From positions 3,014,001 to 3,078,000 of the forward strand of contig NC_008609.1 in assembly GCF_000015045.1 (NCBI RefSeq): DNA of 64,000 bases. The letters are read 5' to 3'. The stretch is from Pelobacter propionicus DSM 2379. GTDB taxonomy: Bacteria > Desulfobacterota > Desulfuromonadia > Geobacterales > Pseudopelobacteraceae. Position numbers and translations under genes: made by a program. The notes beneath the pieces are model-generated. The model worked only from the letters and a program-made list of their open reading frames with translations. It was not told the DNA's origin and ran no database searches. Below are positions 16,831 to 25,495 of the stretch, piece after piece. Within the stretch, counting starts at the first letter, position 1, and each line of letters starts with the position of its first letter.

Positions 16831-18585
16831 TCAGTCTTGTCCCGCACGGGCTGGGGAGGAGGCGTCGCCGATGCGCCGCAGGTAATCCGCCTTGGCCATG
16901 GAGCGCGAGATCTTCCCCGACGATGTCTGGGGCAGGGTATGGGGGGCAACCAGCTCGACCAGGCAGTCGACGCCGAACTCCTCACGGACCCGGCCTCGGA
17001 GCAGCTCCACCAGCCGGCAACGCTCGGTCTCGTCAAAATGGCGGCACTGCACCACCAGCACCACCTGTTCCTCACCTCCCTGGCCGGGAATGGAAAAGGC
17101 GGCAGCGTCCCGGGAACGGATTTCCGGCAACTGTTCGACGACGAATTCGATATCCTGGGGCCAGATATTGCGGCCATTGATGATGATCAGGTCCTTCATG
17201 CGGCCGGTGATGACCACCTGCCCCCCGGCCAGATAGGCCAGGTCGCCCGTATTGAGCCACCCATCCGGGCAAAGCACCTCCCGGGTGGTCTCCGGGGCTC
17301 CCAGGTATTCGCGCATGACGCTGGGACCGCGCACGTGCAACACACCGCAGCACCGTTCGGGGAGCGGCATGCCATGCTCGTCGCGGATCTCGATCTCATG
17401 GCCGGGGATCACCGAACCGCACAGGACGAGTTCCTTCACCTCTGCCCCGCTGGCCCCCTCTTCAAGGGGAATGGCGCGTCCGCTGTTGGTGAGCGCTTCG
17501 GCATCGATCCGGTCGATCTCCAGCCCCCTGCCCAAGGGGGCGAAACTGATTGCCAGGGAACACTCGGCCATGCCGTAGGAGGCCACATAGGCTGTGGAAC
17601 TGAAACCGGCCGGCGCCAGCAGTTTGCCGAAGTTCTCCAGGATATCCGCCCGTATCGGCTCGGCCCCGGTTCCGGCGATGCGCCAGGAACTGAGATCGTA
17701 CTGTTCGATCTCGGCCGGCCGGAGACGCCGCGCGCACAGCGCGTAGCCAAAGGTTGGACTGTAGGAGATGGTGGCCCGGTTTTTGGAGATCAGCGCCGGC
17801 CAGAGGCGCGGCCGCATGGCGAAATCGCGGGTGCTCAGGTAATCGATGGAGAGCTGGCAGGCCATGGGGGCAAGCATGAAACCGACCAGTCCCATATCGT
17901 GGTAGAAGGGGAGCCACGAGGTGGCCCGGTCGCCCGGCTGGACGGCTAGGCCATGGCTGATGATGCAGGCCAGGTTGGCCATGATCGACTTCTGGGTGAT
18001 CACCACGCCGCGGGGAAAGCGGGTGCTGCCGGAAGTGTACTGCAGATAGGCAACATCCTCGGGGTCCGGCGCCTGCAACATCTGGTCGGCCTCAGGAAGC
18101 GCGTCGAAGCAGTCGGGTATCCCCACGTGTTTCAGGTCGAGCCCCTCGGCAGCCTTGGACAGGAAGGCAAAGAAGGAGCGGGAAGACATGGCGGCCCTAG
18201 CTCCGCAGGACTCCACCAGTTTTCGCAGGTTATCGATAATGGCCTGGCGCCCCCCCAGATGAACCGCGGCGGGCAGAGGCACGGGAACCAACCCGGCATA
18301 CTGGCAGGCGAAGAAGAAACGCACGAAATCAGCATCGGTCTCGGCGACCAGGGCCATGCGATCCCCCCGCGACAGGCCGAGCCCCACGAGCTTGCGGGCA
18401 AGGGAGCGGGCGCTGTCACGCATCTGGGAATAGGGAAGCGTGACTGCCAGGCTTCCCTTGCCGGAGTAGAAATTGAACCCGGTCCTGCCTTCGGCGGCAT
18501 AGTCGAGAGCTTCGGGCAGGCTGTTGAAGTCGCCGCGGCGCAGGGCGATGCTGTTATTAGTGGGTGTCTTTTTGAGTGTATGCAT
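16831..18585 (-). CDS. Fatty acyl-AMP ligase / acyl-ACP synthetase
   Basis: 584 residues. ANL-superfamily adenylating enzyme: YLQYTSGSTRFPRGV (P-loop, A3), SWLPFYHDMGLVG (A4, typical of fatty acyl-AMP ligases), and WLNTGDLAYLAGGQVVITGRMKDLIIINGRNIWPQDIE (A7-A8, with the NGRN-x-WPQDIE form of this subgroup). Its C-terminal lysine region (LPQTSSGKISRSM) is present. It activates a fatty acid as acyl-AMP and, in this context, would load the neighbouring ACP so that serine palmitoyltransferase receives acyl-ACP, as described for the Caulobacter ceramide pathway. Length is normal for FAALs. The ATG is well inside the gap to the HIT gene (30 bases). Confidence 0.82.
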   Translation of the reverse strand: MHTLKKTPTNNSIALRRGDFNSLPEALDYAAEGRTGFNFYSGKGSLAVTLPYSQMRDSARSLARKLVGLGLSRGDRMALVAETDADFVRFFFACQYAGLVPVPLPAAVHLGGRQAIIDNLRKLVESCGARAAMSSRSFFAFLSKAAEGLDLKHVGIPDCFDALPEADQMLQAPDPEDVAYLQYTSGSTRFPRGVVITQKSIMANLACIISHGLAVQPGDRATSWLPFYHDMGLVGFMLAPMACQLSIDYLSTRDFAMRPRLWPALISKNRATISYSPTFGYALCARRLRPAEIEQYDLSSWRIAGTGAEPIRADILENFGKLLAPAGFSSTAYVASYGMAECSLAISFAPLGRGLEIDRIDAEALTNSGRAIPLEEGASGAEVKELVLCGSVIPGHEIEIRDEHGMPLPERCCGVLHVRGPSVMREYLGAPETTREVLCPDGWLNTGDLAYLAGGQVVITGRMKDLIIINGRNIWPQDIEFVVEQLPEIRSRDAAAFSIPGQGGEEQVVLVVQCRHFDETERCRLVELLRGRVREEFGVDCLVELVAPHTLPQTSSGKISRSMAKADYLRRIGDASSPARAGQD

Positions 18586-18615
18586 AGTATCGGATACTTT
18601 GGGGGAGCAGTGATG

Positions 18616-19047
18616 TTAGTCCCAGTGTGAGAGTATGAGCTGCCTGATGGCCTGGCGGGTTTCATCGCCCACGTCATTGGCACAGCTCAGATCAGGCTGG
18701 CCGGGCCAGTGCGGATCCAGGAATACAGCCCCGCCACAAAGGCGTTCGTCGGCATAGCGGGGAATGACGTGAAAATGAACATCGGGGTCGACCATCATCA
18801 GCATCAGATAGTTGATTTTGTCATAGGCAAAGGCCCTCTTGAGCGAGCGTTCGATGTGTCCGCTCACCTCCCGCAGTTCGGCAAAGGCCTGCTGGCTGAG
18901 CGCGGAGAATTCCCTGACCGGTTCCGTGCAGACCAGCACCAGGGAGCCCAGGGTTACCTGGGCGGGCCGGAGCAGAACGCTCCAGCAGGGGCCAGCCTGG
19001 ATGAGGGTGTCGGGGTAGCCGAATTTTTCGAGGGTCGCATTACTCAT
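18616..19047 (-). CDS. HIT-family nucleotide hydrolase/transferase-like protein
   Basis: 143 residues. The end carries DVHFHVIPRYAD, the histidine-triad motif, but the first of the three histidines is Asp; the middle His, which is the nucleophile in HIT enzymes, and the last His are kept. Substrates in the family are nucleoside phosphoramidates, dinucleoside polyphosphates or nucleotidyl-linked compounds. The ATG overlaps the stop of the upstream nucleotidyltransferase by four bases (ATGA), indicating translational coupling and a shared pathway. A role in turning over a CDP- or NDP-linked head-group intermediate is speculation. Confidence 0.75.
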   Translation of the reverse strand: MSNATLEKFGYPDTLIQAGPCWSVLLRPAQVTLGSLVLVCTEPVREFSALSQQAFAELREVSGHIERSLKRAFAYDKINYLMLMMVDPDVHFHVIPRYADERLCGGAVFLDPHWPGQPDLSCANDVGDETRQAIRQLILSHWD

Positions 19048-19859
19048 GGCTGTTTCCTCTGAGCCTGTCGGGCAAGGATGCTCTCCACAAGCCGCAAGTC
19101 TTCCAGCTTGTCCACATCCACGGCCGCTTCCGCGTCAGGCATCCAGACCGCGCCGGCGCGGGCGTCCATCAGGGCGGAGAAGCGGTCCAATCCCTGTTCC
19201 AGGGTCAGACGTCCGCACAGATAGCGCAGGACGGACAGGAGGCCCAGTGTCCTGACGATCTTCAGCGGATGCTTGCGCTGCTCTTCCACCCGCCTCCAGA
19301 AGATGGCGGCATTCCTGGCCCGGGGGGTGAGAAAAGCGAACAGGTTGCAGCCGCAATACCCTCCGTCAGCCAGACGGGTTATGGTCCGTCGCCCCTCGGG
19401 AAAGGCGGCCATCACCATGTCAGCCCGGGCCAGTCCGGCAACAACGTCACAGCCGCTTTCAGCCGCCCGGCCGCAGAAATGATCGACCATGGGGGGAGTC
19501 AGCAAGGCGTGGTCGGCCGTGGTCACCAGGGCGGGCTGGTCGGCCGGCACAGAGGCCAAGGCTGCCCGTGCGCTCAGGCTGGGTGATGATTCGTTCTCCA
19601 CCCAGCTGACCCTTCCGTCGGCCACCAGACCGTCGAGCTCCGCCGAACTCCCCAGGAGGCGTGACGAGCAGCCACAGAGGATGCGCGGACCGATAATCGG
19701 CGATGCATCCAGCGCATCCAGCACACGCAGAACCATGGGACGTCCGGCCACCGGCACCAGGGCCTTGCAGCCGACCCCCGATGCACTGGCCACCGGGTCG
19801 TCCGGTCCGCGGTCACCGGCAAGAACGATTGCGGCAAATTTTCCGGAAAAGCAGCTCAT
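19044..19859 (-). CDS. MobA-like nucleotidyltransferase
   Basis: 271 residues from the ATG at 19859, seven bases after the acyltransferase stop; a long upstream extension of the frame overlaps that gene and looks non-coding. FAAIVLAGDRG and CKALVPVAGRPMVLRVLDAL give the nucleotide-binding loop and conserved Lys of GT-A-like nucleotidyltransferases, and LVTTADHALLTPPMVD the metal-site Asp. Resembles MobA/IspD-type cytidylyl- or guanylyltransferases, but neighbours show no molybdenum-cofactor genes. Together with the second nucleotidyltransferase at 21036 it may activate a head-group precursor; substrate not readable. Confidence 0.65.
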   Translation of the reverse strand: MSCFSGKFAAIVLAGDRGPDDPVASASGVGCKALVPVAGRPMVLRVLDALDASPIIGPRILCGCSSRLLGSSAELDGLVADGRVSWVENESSPSLSARAALASVPADQPALVTTADHALLTPPMVDHFCGRAAESGCDVVAGLARADMVMAAFPEGRRTITRLADGGYCGCNLFAFLTPRARNAAIFWRRVEEQRKHPLKIVRTLGLLSVLRYLCGRLTLEQGLDRFSALMDARAGAVWMPDAEAAVDVDKLEDLRLVESILARQAQRKQP

Positions 19860-19866
19860 GTCCTGG

Positions 19867-21021
19867 TCAACACCCCTGCAGCTCTTTCTGGTAGATGCGG
19901 TAGCGCTTGTAAGGCTTTCCGCCGATGGACTCGATGATGTTGCGCATCCCCCGGTTGCCCTCCAGGATCCAGGACATCTCCACGTCTTCCATGCCACGGC
20001 CAAGGCCCGAGGTCTGCAGGGAGGTTATCATCATCAGGGCCAGGGTGGCTCCCAGGCGCCCCCCCTGAAAGCGTTGCCGCACCCCCATCAGCGGCACGCG
20101 GCCGCTCTTCACGCCGCTGACCTTGAGACGCCAGAGCAGCTTCAGCCAGCCCAGGGGAAACAGCCTGCCGTCCAGATCCCTGATGGCCTCGTTCAGGTTG
20201 GGAAAGAGCACCATCATGGCCGCCGGTTCGCCGTCAACCTCGGCGATGCGTACGTAGTCCAGGGGCACCAGGAGTCTCAGGTTCCTGCCCAGCTCGGTAA
20301 ACTCCTCGTCGGTGAAGGGCACGAAACCCCAGTTGTTGGCCCAGGCATCCTCGAAGAGATCCTTGATGATCGCCAGGTCCCCGGAGAACGTCTCGCGACT
20401 GGGGGTGCGCAGGCGCACCCTGCCGGCGACCCGAGCGGTCAGAGCATCCAAGTGGCGCGGCGCGGGGAAATCGCATCTGATGCGATAGGCCAGAAGATTC
20501 TGGGCCGCACTGAAACCCTGCTCTTCGATGCGGCCGGCATAGTACGGCAGGCTATGGCCCATCATGATCATGGGAGGCGTATCAAAGCCTTCCACCAACA
20601 GCCCCAGCTCGTCGTTGATGGAGAGGTTGAACGGCCCCATGACCCGGCGCATGCCCTGCTCCATCAGCCAGTTCTGGGCGGCATCGAACAGCGCCTGAAA
20701 GAGTTCCCGGTCATCCACCGCCTCGATCATGCCGAAGAAGCCGGTGCGGTCGTCGTAACGCCGCAGATGCAGATGGTCAACCTGCGCGCTGATGCGCCCC
20801 ACGGTCCGCGTGCCGCGCCGGGCGATCCAGGATTGATAGGTCGCGTGCCGGAAATAGGGGTTGCGTTTCGACAGGTGCTCCCGGCGCTCGAGAAGCAACG
20901 GCGGAACCCAGTTGGGATCGTCCGCGTACAGGGACCAGGGCACGCGCAGGAAGCTGCGCAGTTCTTCATTGCCCCGCACCGCCACGATCTCCAGCGGCGG
21001 CTGGCCGTTATTTCCCGCCAT
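19867..21021 (-). CDS. GNAT-fold acyltransferase, candidate bacterial ceramide synthase (bCerS-like)
   Basis: About 384 residues from the ATG at 21021, which has a strong GGAGG five bases before it; an ATG at 21039 overlaps the upstream stop as ATGA and is an alternative. The N-terminus ELRSFLRVPWSLYADDPNWVPPLLLER is a well-known block of large GNAT-like proteins annotated as hypothetical or N-acetyltransferase. The C-terminal half has the long acyl-transferase fold with EMSWILEGNRGMRNIIESIGG. In Caulobacter the N-acylation of the sphingoid base is done by a GNAT-like protein of this kind (bCerS). With spt, ACP, CerR-like and acyl-AMP ligase genes downstream in one operon, ceramide synthase is the best guess. 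Cytoplasmic, possibly membrane-associated. Confidence 0.6.
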   Translation of the reverse strand: MAGNNGQPPLEIVAVRGNEELRSFLRVPWSLYADDPNWVPPLLLERREHLSKRNPYFRHATYQSWIARRGTRTVGRISAQVDHLHLRRYDDRTGFFGMIEAVDDRELFQALFDAAQNWLMEQGMRRVMGPFNLSINDELGLLVEGFDTPPMIMMGHSLPYYAGRIEEQGFSAAQNLLAYRIRCDFPAPRHLDALTARVAGRVRLRTPSRETFSGDLAIIKDLFEDAWANNWGFVPFTDEEFTELGRNLRLLVPLDYVRIAEVDGEPAAMMVLFPNLNEAIRDLDGRLFPLGWLKLLWRLKVSGVKSGRVPLMGVRQRFQGGRLGATLALMMITSLQTSGLGRGMEDVEMSWILEGNRGMRNIIESIGGKPYKRYRIYQKELQGC

Positions 21022-21035
21022 CGCCACCTCCAGAC

Positions 21036-21764
21036 TCATCCGGCGATGCCGCGCACCACTTCCTCGGCACGTTTCAAATCCTCGGGACAGTCGACCTCGC
21101 CCCATGCCAGCCCCTCGATGCAGCAGGTCCAGACCGGCGTCTGCTGCGCCAACTCGTCGATCACGGACAGATACCAGCGCTTCAGGGAGACCTGGTCGCG
21201 CAGGAGCTGCTCCACGGTGCGCCGGAACAGGTCGGCCCCTTCCCCGCGGAACAGCAGCATGCCGATGGATTCGGCGTCAACCTGGTCGACGAGCAGATTC
21301 TTGCCGATGCGCACCAGACGCTCGCCGTCCAGAATCACCTTCATATCATCGCCATCGTACGTGTCCTTGCGATCAACGGTCACCGTGATCGGACGGGGCG
21401 CCGAGGCGAGCAGTTTTTCAAGCACCGCAGCCCGGAACATCGTGTCGCCGTTGAGCAGGATGAAATCATCGGTCATTTCCGAGCGGGCGATCCAGCAGCT
21501 GCCCAGGTTATCGGCCACCGCGTAAAACGGGTTGAACAGGGTGCGGATAACGCCCCTGCCATAGCGCTCTTCCAAGAGTGCTTCCACAGTATCAGCTGCA
21601 TAGCCGAGCACGACACTGATGTCTTTGACACCGCATTTGAGCAGTTCATCGACCTGCCATTCGATCATCGACTGGCCATGAATGGCAACGGCGCACTTGG
21701 GTCGCTCGGCGGTCAGGGGAAGCAGACGCTTGCCCTGACCCGCGGAGAGAATGATGGCTTTCAT
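21036..21764 (-). CDS. LicC-like NTP transferase (phosphocholine/sugar-phosphate nucleotidyltransferase family)
   Basis: 242 residues from the ATG at 21764, preceded by GGAGACC; the upstream frame to 21824 is unsupported. MKAIILSAGQGKRLLPLT is the nucleotide-binding loop with the conserved GxGxR, followed by RPKCAV (Lys) and FILLNGDTMF (metal Asp). DNLGSCWIARSEM is a block I associate with phosphocholine cytidylyltransferase-like proteins such as LicC. It is the first gene of the minus-strand sphingolipid operon, its stop overlapping or abutting the acyltransferase start. A role in making an activated polar head group for ceramide is inference from position. Confidence 0.65.
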   Translation of the reverse strand: MKAIILSAGQGKRLLPLTAERPKCAVAIHGQSMIEWQVDELLKCGVKDISVVLGYAADTVEALLEERYGRGVIRTLFNPFYAVADNLGSCWIARSEMTDDFILLNGDTMFRAAVLEKLLASAPRPITVTVDRKDTYDGDDMKVILDGERLVRIGKNLLVDQVDAESIGMLLFRGEGADLFRRTVEQLLRDQVSLKRWYLSVIDELAQQTPVWTCCIEGLAWGEVDCPEDLKRAEEVVRGIAG

Positions 21765-22062
21765 ACGTTTCAGGTCTCCTCTCGCTCTCGCGAAACTGTT
21801 GCGTTCGGGAAACAGCGGCAACATATCACGATGTAAACCTGATATTTGTAAAGAAAAATAGACCTCCGGTCAAGAAGATTTCTCCATCCCGCACCGAATC
21901 TGTATCTTTTTTGCAACACATGCACACCCTTAGCGACACACCGGAAAGGGTGCAGTCGGAACAACCGAATGCGTCAATACAGGGCTGAACTCCGGCAACC
22001 GTTCCACCCGCCATGCAAGGGGCGTGATACACTTAAGCCAGGACAGTACCCGGGAGGAGAGC

Positions 22063-22194
22063 ATGAAAACATCCAGGTTGGCATTTTATATCACCCTCAC
22101 ACTGATCACCCTCGTGGCTGTGGTGTTTGCCTTGAGCAGAGAGCCGGAACCAGGCTGCCCGATCAATCTGATCTACCTGCTGTTCAAGGGCTGA
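22063..22194 (+). CDS. Small single-pass membrane protein (43 aa)
   Basis: Short gene with a strong GGGAGGAG ribosome site five bases before the ATG. The 43 residues start MKTSRLAFYITLTLITLVAV, a positively charged tip followed by one hydrophobic segment of about 18 residues, then a short tail SREPEPGCPINLIYLLFKG with one Cys. No known family. It is divergent from the sphingolipid operon and 164 bases before the metallopeptidase gene. The strong start signal is the main reason to call it. Confidence 0.5.
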   Translation: MKTSRLAFYITLTLITLVAVVFALSREPEPGCPINLIYLLFKG

Positions 22195-22358
22195 TCCGGC
22201 AGCATCACCGGCACGGCAGGTGCGCGCCATGACACCGATCGCCCCTGTTTGCGCCGGTCGCCGGACCACGTGCGGAAGACCGCATGAAGGGAGTTGTATT
22301 CCGCTTTCAGATCGGAGAATATGGGGCCGAAAAAAATAAGGAAAAAGAGAGCGGAGAG

Positions 22359-22907
22359 ATGCGGCAACTGAACTATCTTGCGGGGTATCCGCAGCAGGTC
22401 ACCAGCCAGGTGAACAGACTGATCGCGGAAAACAGGCTGGCCGGCTTCCTGAACCAGACCTATCCGGCGGCACATGACATCAGGACCGACAGGGCGCTCT
22501 ACGATTATGCCGTTGCGCTGAAAAACGAGTTCCTGCGCAGCACGCAACCGTTGAGCAGGGTGATCTACGACGGAAAAATCCAGGTAATCCAGAACGCACT
22601 GGGCTGCCACACCTTCGTGTCCAGGGTCCAGGGGGCAAAGCTCAAGTCAAAGCATGAAATCCGGGTCGCCTCGCTGTTCAGGGATGCTCCGGCGGATTTT
22701 CTCAGGATGATCGTCGTGCATGAGCTGGCGCATCTACGGGAGAAGGAACATAATCGGGCCTTCTACAAACTGTGCGAATACATGGAGCCGGCCTACCAGC
22801 GGCTGGAATTTCATCTGCGGCTGTACCTGACCCACCTGGAGCTGACGCGGCAATCCCCGAAGCAGGAGCAAAAGCTGACCCCACCCCCCTCTACCGACCC
22901 TGCGTGA
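22359..22907 (+). CDS. YgjP-like M48-type metallopeptidase
   Basis: 182 residues from the ATG at 22359; family members typically begin MRxLxYLAGYP as here, so the in-frame ATG at 22284 is less likely. The zinc motif HELAHLREKEHNRAFY (HExxH plus a downstream His) is intact. The family (YgjP/WLM-like, DUF45) is predicted to be a zinc-dependent peptidase without a signal peptide, acting in the cytosol; the substrate is unknown. TDRALYDYAVALKNEFLR and SRVQGAKLKSKHEIRVASLFR are conserved family blocks. It stands alone between the small membrane protein and the convergent YihY-family gene. Confidence 0.8.
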   Translation: MRQLNYLAGYPQQVTSQVNRLIAENRLAGFLNQTYPAAHDIRTDRALYDYAVALKNEFLRSTQPLSRVIYDGKIQVIQNALGCHTFVSRVQGAKLKSKHEIRVASLFRDAPADFLRMIVVHELAHLREKEHNRAFYKLCEYMEPAYQRLEFHLRLYLTHLELTRQSPKQEQKLTPPPSTDPA

Positions 22908-22986
22908 GACGGAGCAGGATACTCCCGCCCGCCTAGCCAGAGCACCGACTCTTGTCAACCGGCCCCCCACCCCGCCACTGGGTCAT

Positions 22987-24312
22987 TTAAGTCGCAACGT
23001 CCGTCCCGCGCTCCCGGGTTTCCAGCAGATCGTGCAGCGTCAGGGCCTCCAGTGACAGCCGGCTGCTTTCCGCGTCGCGGCGGATGATGTCCGCCGCCAG
23101 CACCATGGCGCCAGGAGATGCGTCATCTGATGCGGCACTGCCCCGCAACCCGGCCAGAAGAGCGTTCACCTTCATGTCGGCTGGTTCCCGTGCTGGCAGC
23201 CAGCCCGGCTCGCTGCCAGCGGCCTGAACCAGATACCCCAGCCTGTCCAGGGCCTCGAGCCCCTCCTCCACCTGATCCTGCCCCAGGGCCAGTTCGTTTG
23301 CCAGACGCTCCGCCCCGGGCGGCGGGCCGTTCTCGCGGAAGTGGCGGCAGACCTGGAGCAAGAGGGCAAGAGCGCGCTCCTCATGGGCGGCCGGGCTGGG
23401 CGCGTCGCTACGGGAGCAGACAGCGACATGTCTCCGGCGCTGGTGGATGCAGACGATCTCCAGCCCCAGCAGCACGATCAGCCAGCTGGTGTATACCCAG
23501 ACCAGGAACACCGGCAATGCGGCCAGGGTGCCGTAGATGGCGTTGTAATTGGCAACGCCGACCTGAAAATGAAAGTACGCCCACTGGGCCATCTGCCATG
23601 CGGTTCCTGCCAGAATCCCCCCCAAAAGGGCCGAGCGGAAGCGCACCCTGGTATTGGGAATGTAGATATAGAGGAACACCAGGGCGATCCAAACGCTGAC
23701 GTAGGGGGACAGCCTGAAGACGGACAGGACCGCCTCGCCAAGATACTCATGCAGCAGCAGCCACTTGACGACCCACTGGTTCTGCAGGGAAGTGGTCATG
23801 CTGGTGGCCACCAGGATCAGGATCGGCCCGACCACGACCACGCTGAGATAGTCACTGAAGCGTCGCTGCAGCGAACGTGTCTCCCGGACTCCCCAGATGG
23901 TATTGAAGGCCATTTCGATGTTTCCCAAAAGAGAAATGACCGTCATCACCAGAACCAGCAGTCCGATTGCTCCGATTGATTTGAAGTTGGTGTTGTTGAC
24001 GTAGGCAACGATGCGGGAGATGGTTTCCTGGGAGTCGCCGGCAAACCTCTGTAGAACCGGCTCAAGGGTATTCTGGGCGCCCAGCCCCTTGAGGACGGCA
24101 AAGGCAATGGCAAGTACGGGAACAAGCGAGAGCATGGTGGTATAGGTGAGGGCAGCCGCGCGCAACGCCCCCTGGTGCAGGGAGAAACCGGCCCTGACAA
24201 GATAGCAGAAGCGGAGCAGGTCGAACAGTCGCCCCTTCATCCCCCGCCAGGCTCCAGGGTCCTCCGGCATCAGCGCGGCGGGTATGGCGCACGGCCTGTT
24301 CGCGGTTGACAT
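22987..24312 (-). CDS. YihY/virulence factor BrkB family inner-membrane protein
   Basis: 441 residues from the ATG at 24312, preceded by GGGAGGTGAG. The N-terminal ~290 residues contain about six hydrophobic helices with family blocks AAALTYTTMLSLVPVLAIAFAV and AIYGTLAALPVFLVWVYTSW. The C-terminal ~130 residues are soluble and resemble a small winged-helix-like domain (LANELALGQDQVEEGLEALDRLGYL), an arrangement known in several YihY proteins of deltaproteobacteria. The family was once misnamed ribonuclease BN; its function remains unknown. It lies 123 bases downstream of hypE, facing the metallopeptidase gene. Confidence 0.82.
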   Translation of the reverse strand: MSTANRPCAIPAALMPEDPGAWRGMKGRLFDLLRFCYLVRAGFSLHQGALRAAALTYTTMLSLVPVLAIAFAVLKGLGAQNTLEPVLQRFAGDSQETISRIVAYVNNTNFKSIGAIGLLVLVMTVISLLGNIEMAFNTIWGVRETRSLQRRFSDYLSVVVVGPILILVATSMTTSLQNQWVVKWLLLHEYLGEAVLSVFRLSPYVSVWIALVFLYIYIPNTRVRFRSALLGGILAGTAWQMAQWAYFHFQVGVANYNAIYGTLAALPVFLVWVYTSWLIVLLGLEIVCIHQRRRHVAVCSRSDAPSPAAHEERALALLLQVCRHFRENGPPPGAERLANELALGQDQVEEGLEALDRLGYLVQAAGSEPGWLPAREPADMKVNALLAGLRGSAASDDASPGAMVLAADIIRRDAESSRLSLEALTLHDLLETRERGTDVAT

Positions 24313-24435
24313 GTGCGGACTCACCTCCCTCTGGGCTGTTTCAAGCTGGATTCGGCATTCGGATACAAACGCTACCACACGGCATGGTTATACCACATGT
24401 GCGGGACGACTTGGCCCCGCACCCATCGCCACGGA

Positions 24436-25449
24436 TCAGCAGATGCGGGGGAGCTGTTCGCCGGCCAGCATCTCAACCGCCCGGGTCCCCCCCGACACCG
24501 TGTCGATCTCCAGGCGCCCGCGGTCGTCCTCGCCGGTCACCTCGCCGATGATGGCGGCTTCGCGCCCCAGGGGATGGGAGCGCATCCGCTCAAGCAGGGC
24601 GTCCGCCGCCTGGGGCGCTGCCACCACCAGGATTTTCCCCTCGTTGGCCACGTAGAGCGGATCCAGGCCGAGTATGGCGCAGACCCCCTTGACCGCGCCG
24701 TTGTAGGGAAGCGCTCTTTCCTGCAGGGTGATGCCGACCCGGGACTGGAGGGCGATCTCCTTGAGGGTGGTGGCAACCCCGCCGCGGGTCGGATCGCGCA
24801 GGACATGCACCGCGTCTCCCTCCTTGAGGATCTCCTCCACCAGACCGTTGAGCGCCGCGCAGTCGCTCCTGATGTCGCTCTCCAGGTCGAGCCCCTCCCT
24901 CTTGGCCATGACCGCAATGCCGTGGTCACCGATGGCGCCGTTGATCAGCACCCGGTCGCCAGGCCGGGCACAGTTGCCGCCAATGGCCAGATCATGCTCG
25001 ATGACCCCCACGCCGGAGGTATTGATGAATATCCGGTCTGCCTTCCCCCGGGGAACAACCTTGGTATCACCGGTCACGATAGCCACCCCCGCCCCGTCCG
25101 CGGCGGCGCGCATGGAGTCCAGGATCTCCTTCAGCTCTGCCCTGCTGAACCCTTCCTCCATGATCAGCCCCACACTCATGTAGAGCGGTCGCGCCCCCAT
25201 CATGGCGAGGTCGTTGATCGTACCGTTCACCGCCAGGCAGCCGATATTGCCACCCGGGAAGAAGAGCGGATCAACCACGTAGGAATCGGTGGTAAAGGCG
25301 AAGCGCTGTCCATTATGGGTCACCACCGCCGCGTCGTTCTGACCCGCGGGCGGTATGCCCGACAGGGTGGGGATGACAAGGTCCGAGAGCAGCTGGTGGG
25401 AGAGTTTCCCGCCGCTGCCGTGACCCAGTAGAATGAGGTCGTTGTCCAC
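24436..25449 (-). CDS. hypE: Hydrogenase maturation protein HypE
   Basis: 337 residues from a GTG at 25449 with AGGAG seven bases before it; the open frame continues far upstream over the hypD 3' end but that part is a shadow. HypE dehydrates the carbamoyl group received from HypF into a thiocyanate, the source of the active-site CN ligands. DLILLGHGSGGK opens the PurM-like ATP-binding domain, DSYVVDPLFFPGGNIG and TGDTKVVPRG follow, and the protein ends in PRIC, the C-terminal Cys that carries the carbamoyl/cyano group. Last gene of hypABFCDE. Confidence 0.96.
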   Translation of the reverse strand: MDNDLILLGHGSGGKLSHQLLSDLVIPTLSGIPPAGQNDAAVVTHNGQRFAFTTDSYVVDPLFFPGGNIGCLAVNGTINDLAMMGARPLYMSVGLIMEEGFSRAELKEILDSMRAAADGAGVAIVTGDTKVVPRGKADRIFINTSGVGVIEHDLAIGGNCARPGDRVLINGAIGDHGIAVMAKREGLDLESDIRSDCAALNGLVEEILKEGDAVHVLRDPTRGGVATTLKEIALQSRVGITLQERALPYNGAVKGVCAILGLDPLYVANEGKILVVAAPQAADALLERMRSHPLGREAAIIGEVTGEDDRGRLEIDTVSGGTRAVEMLAGEQLPRIC

Positions 25450-25495
25450 GTATCGCTCCTGATCCGGCCAGGCCGGAACTAAAAATAGTTTTCGC

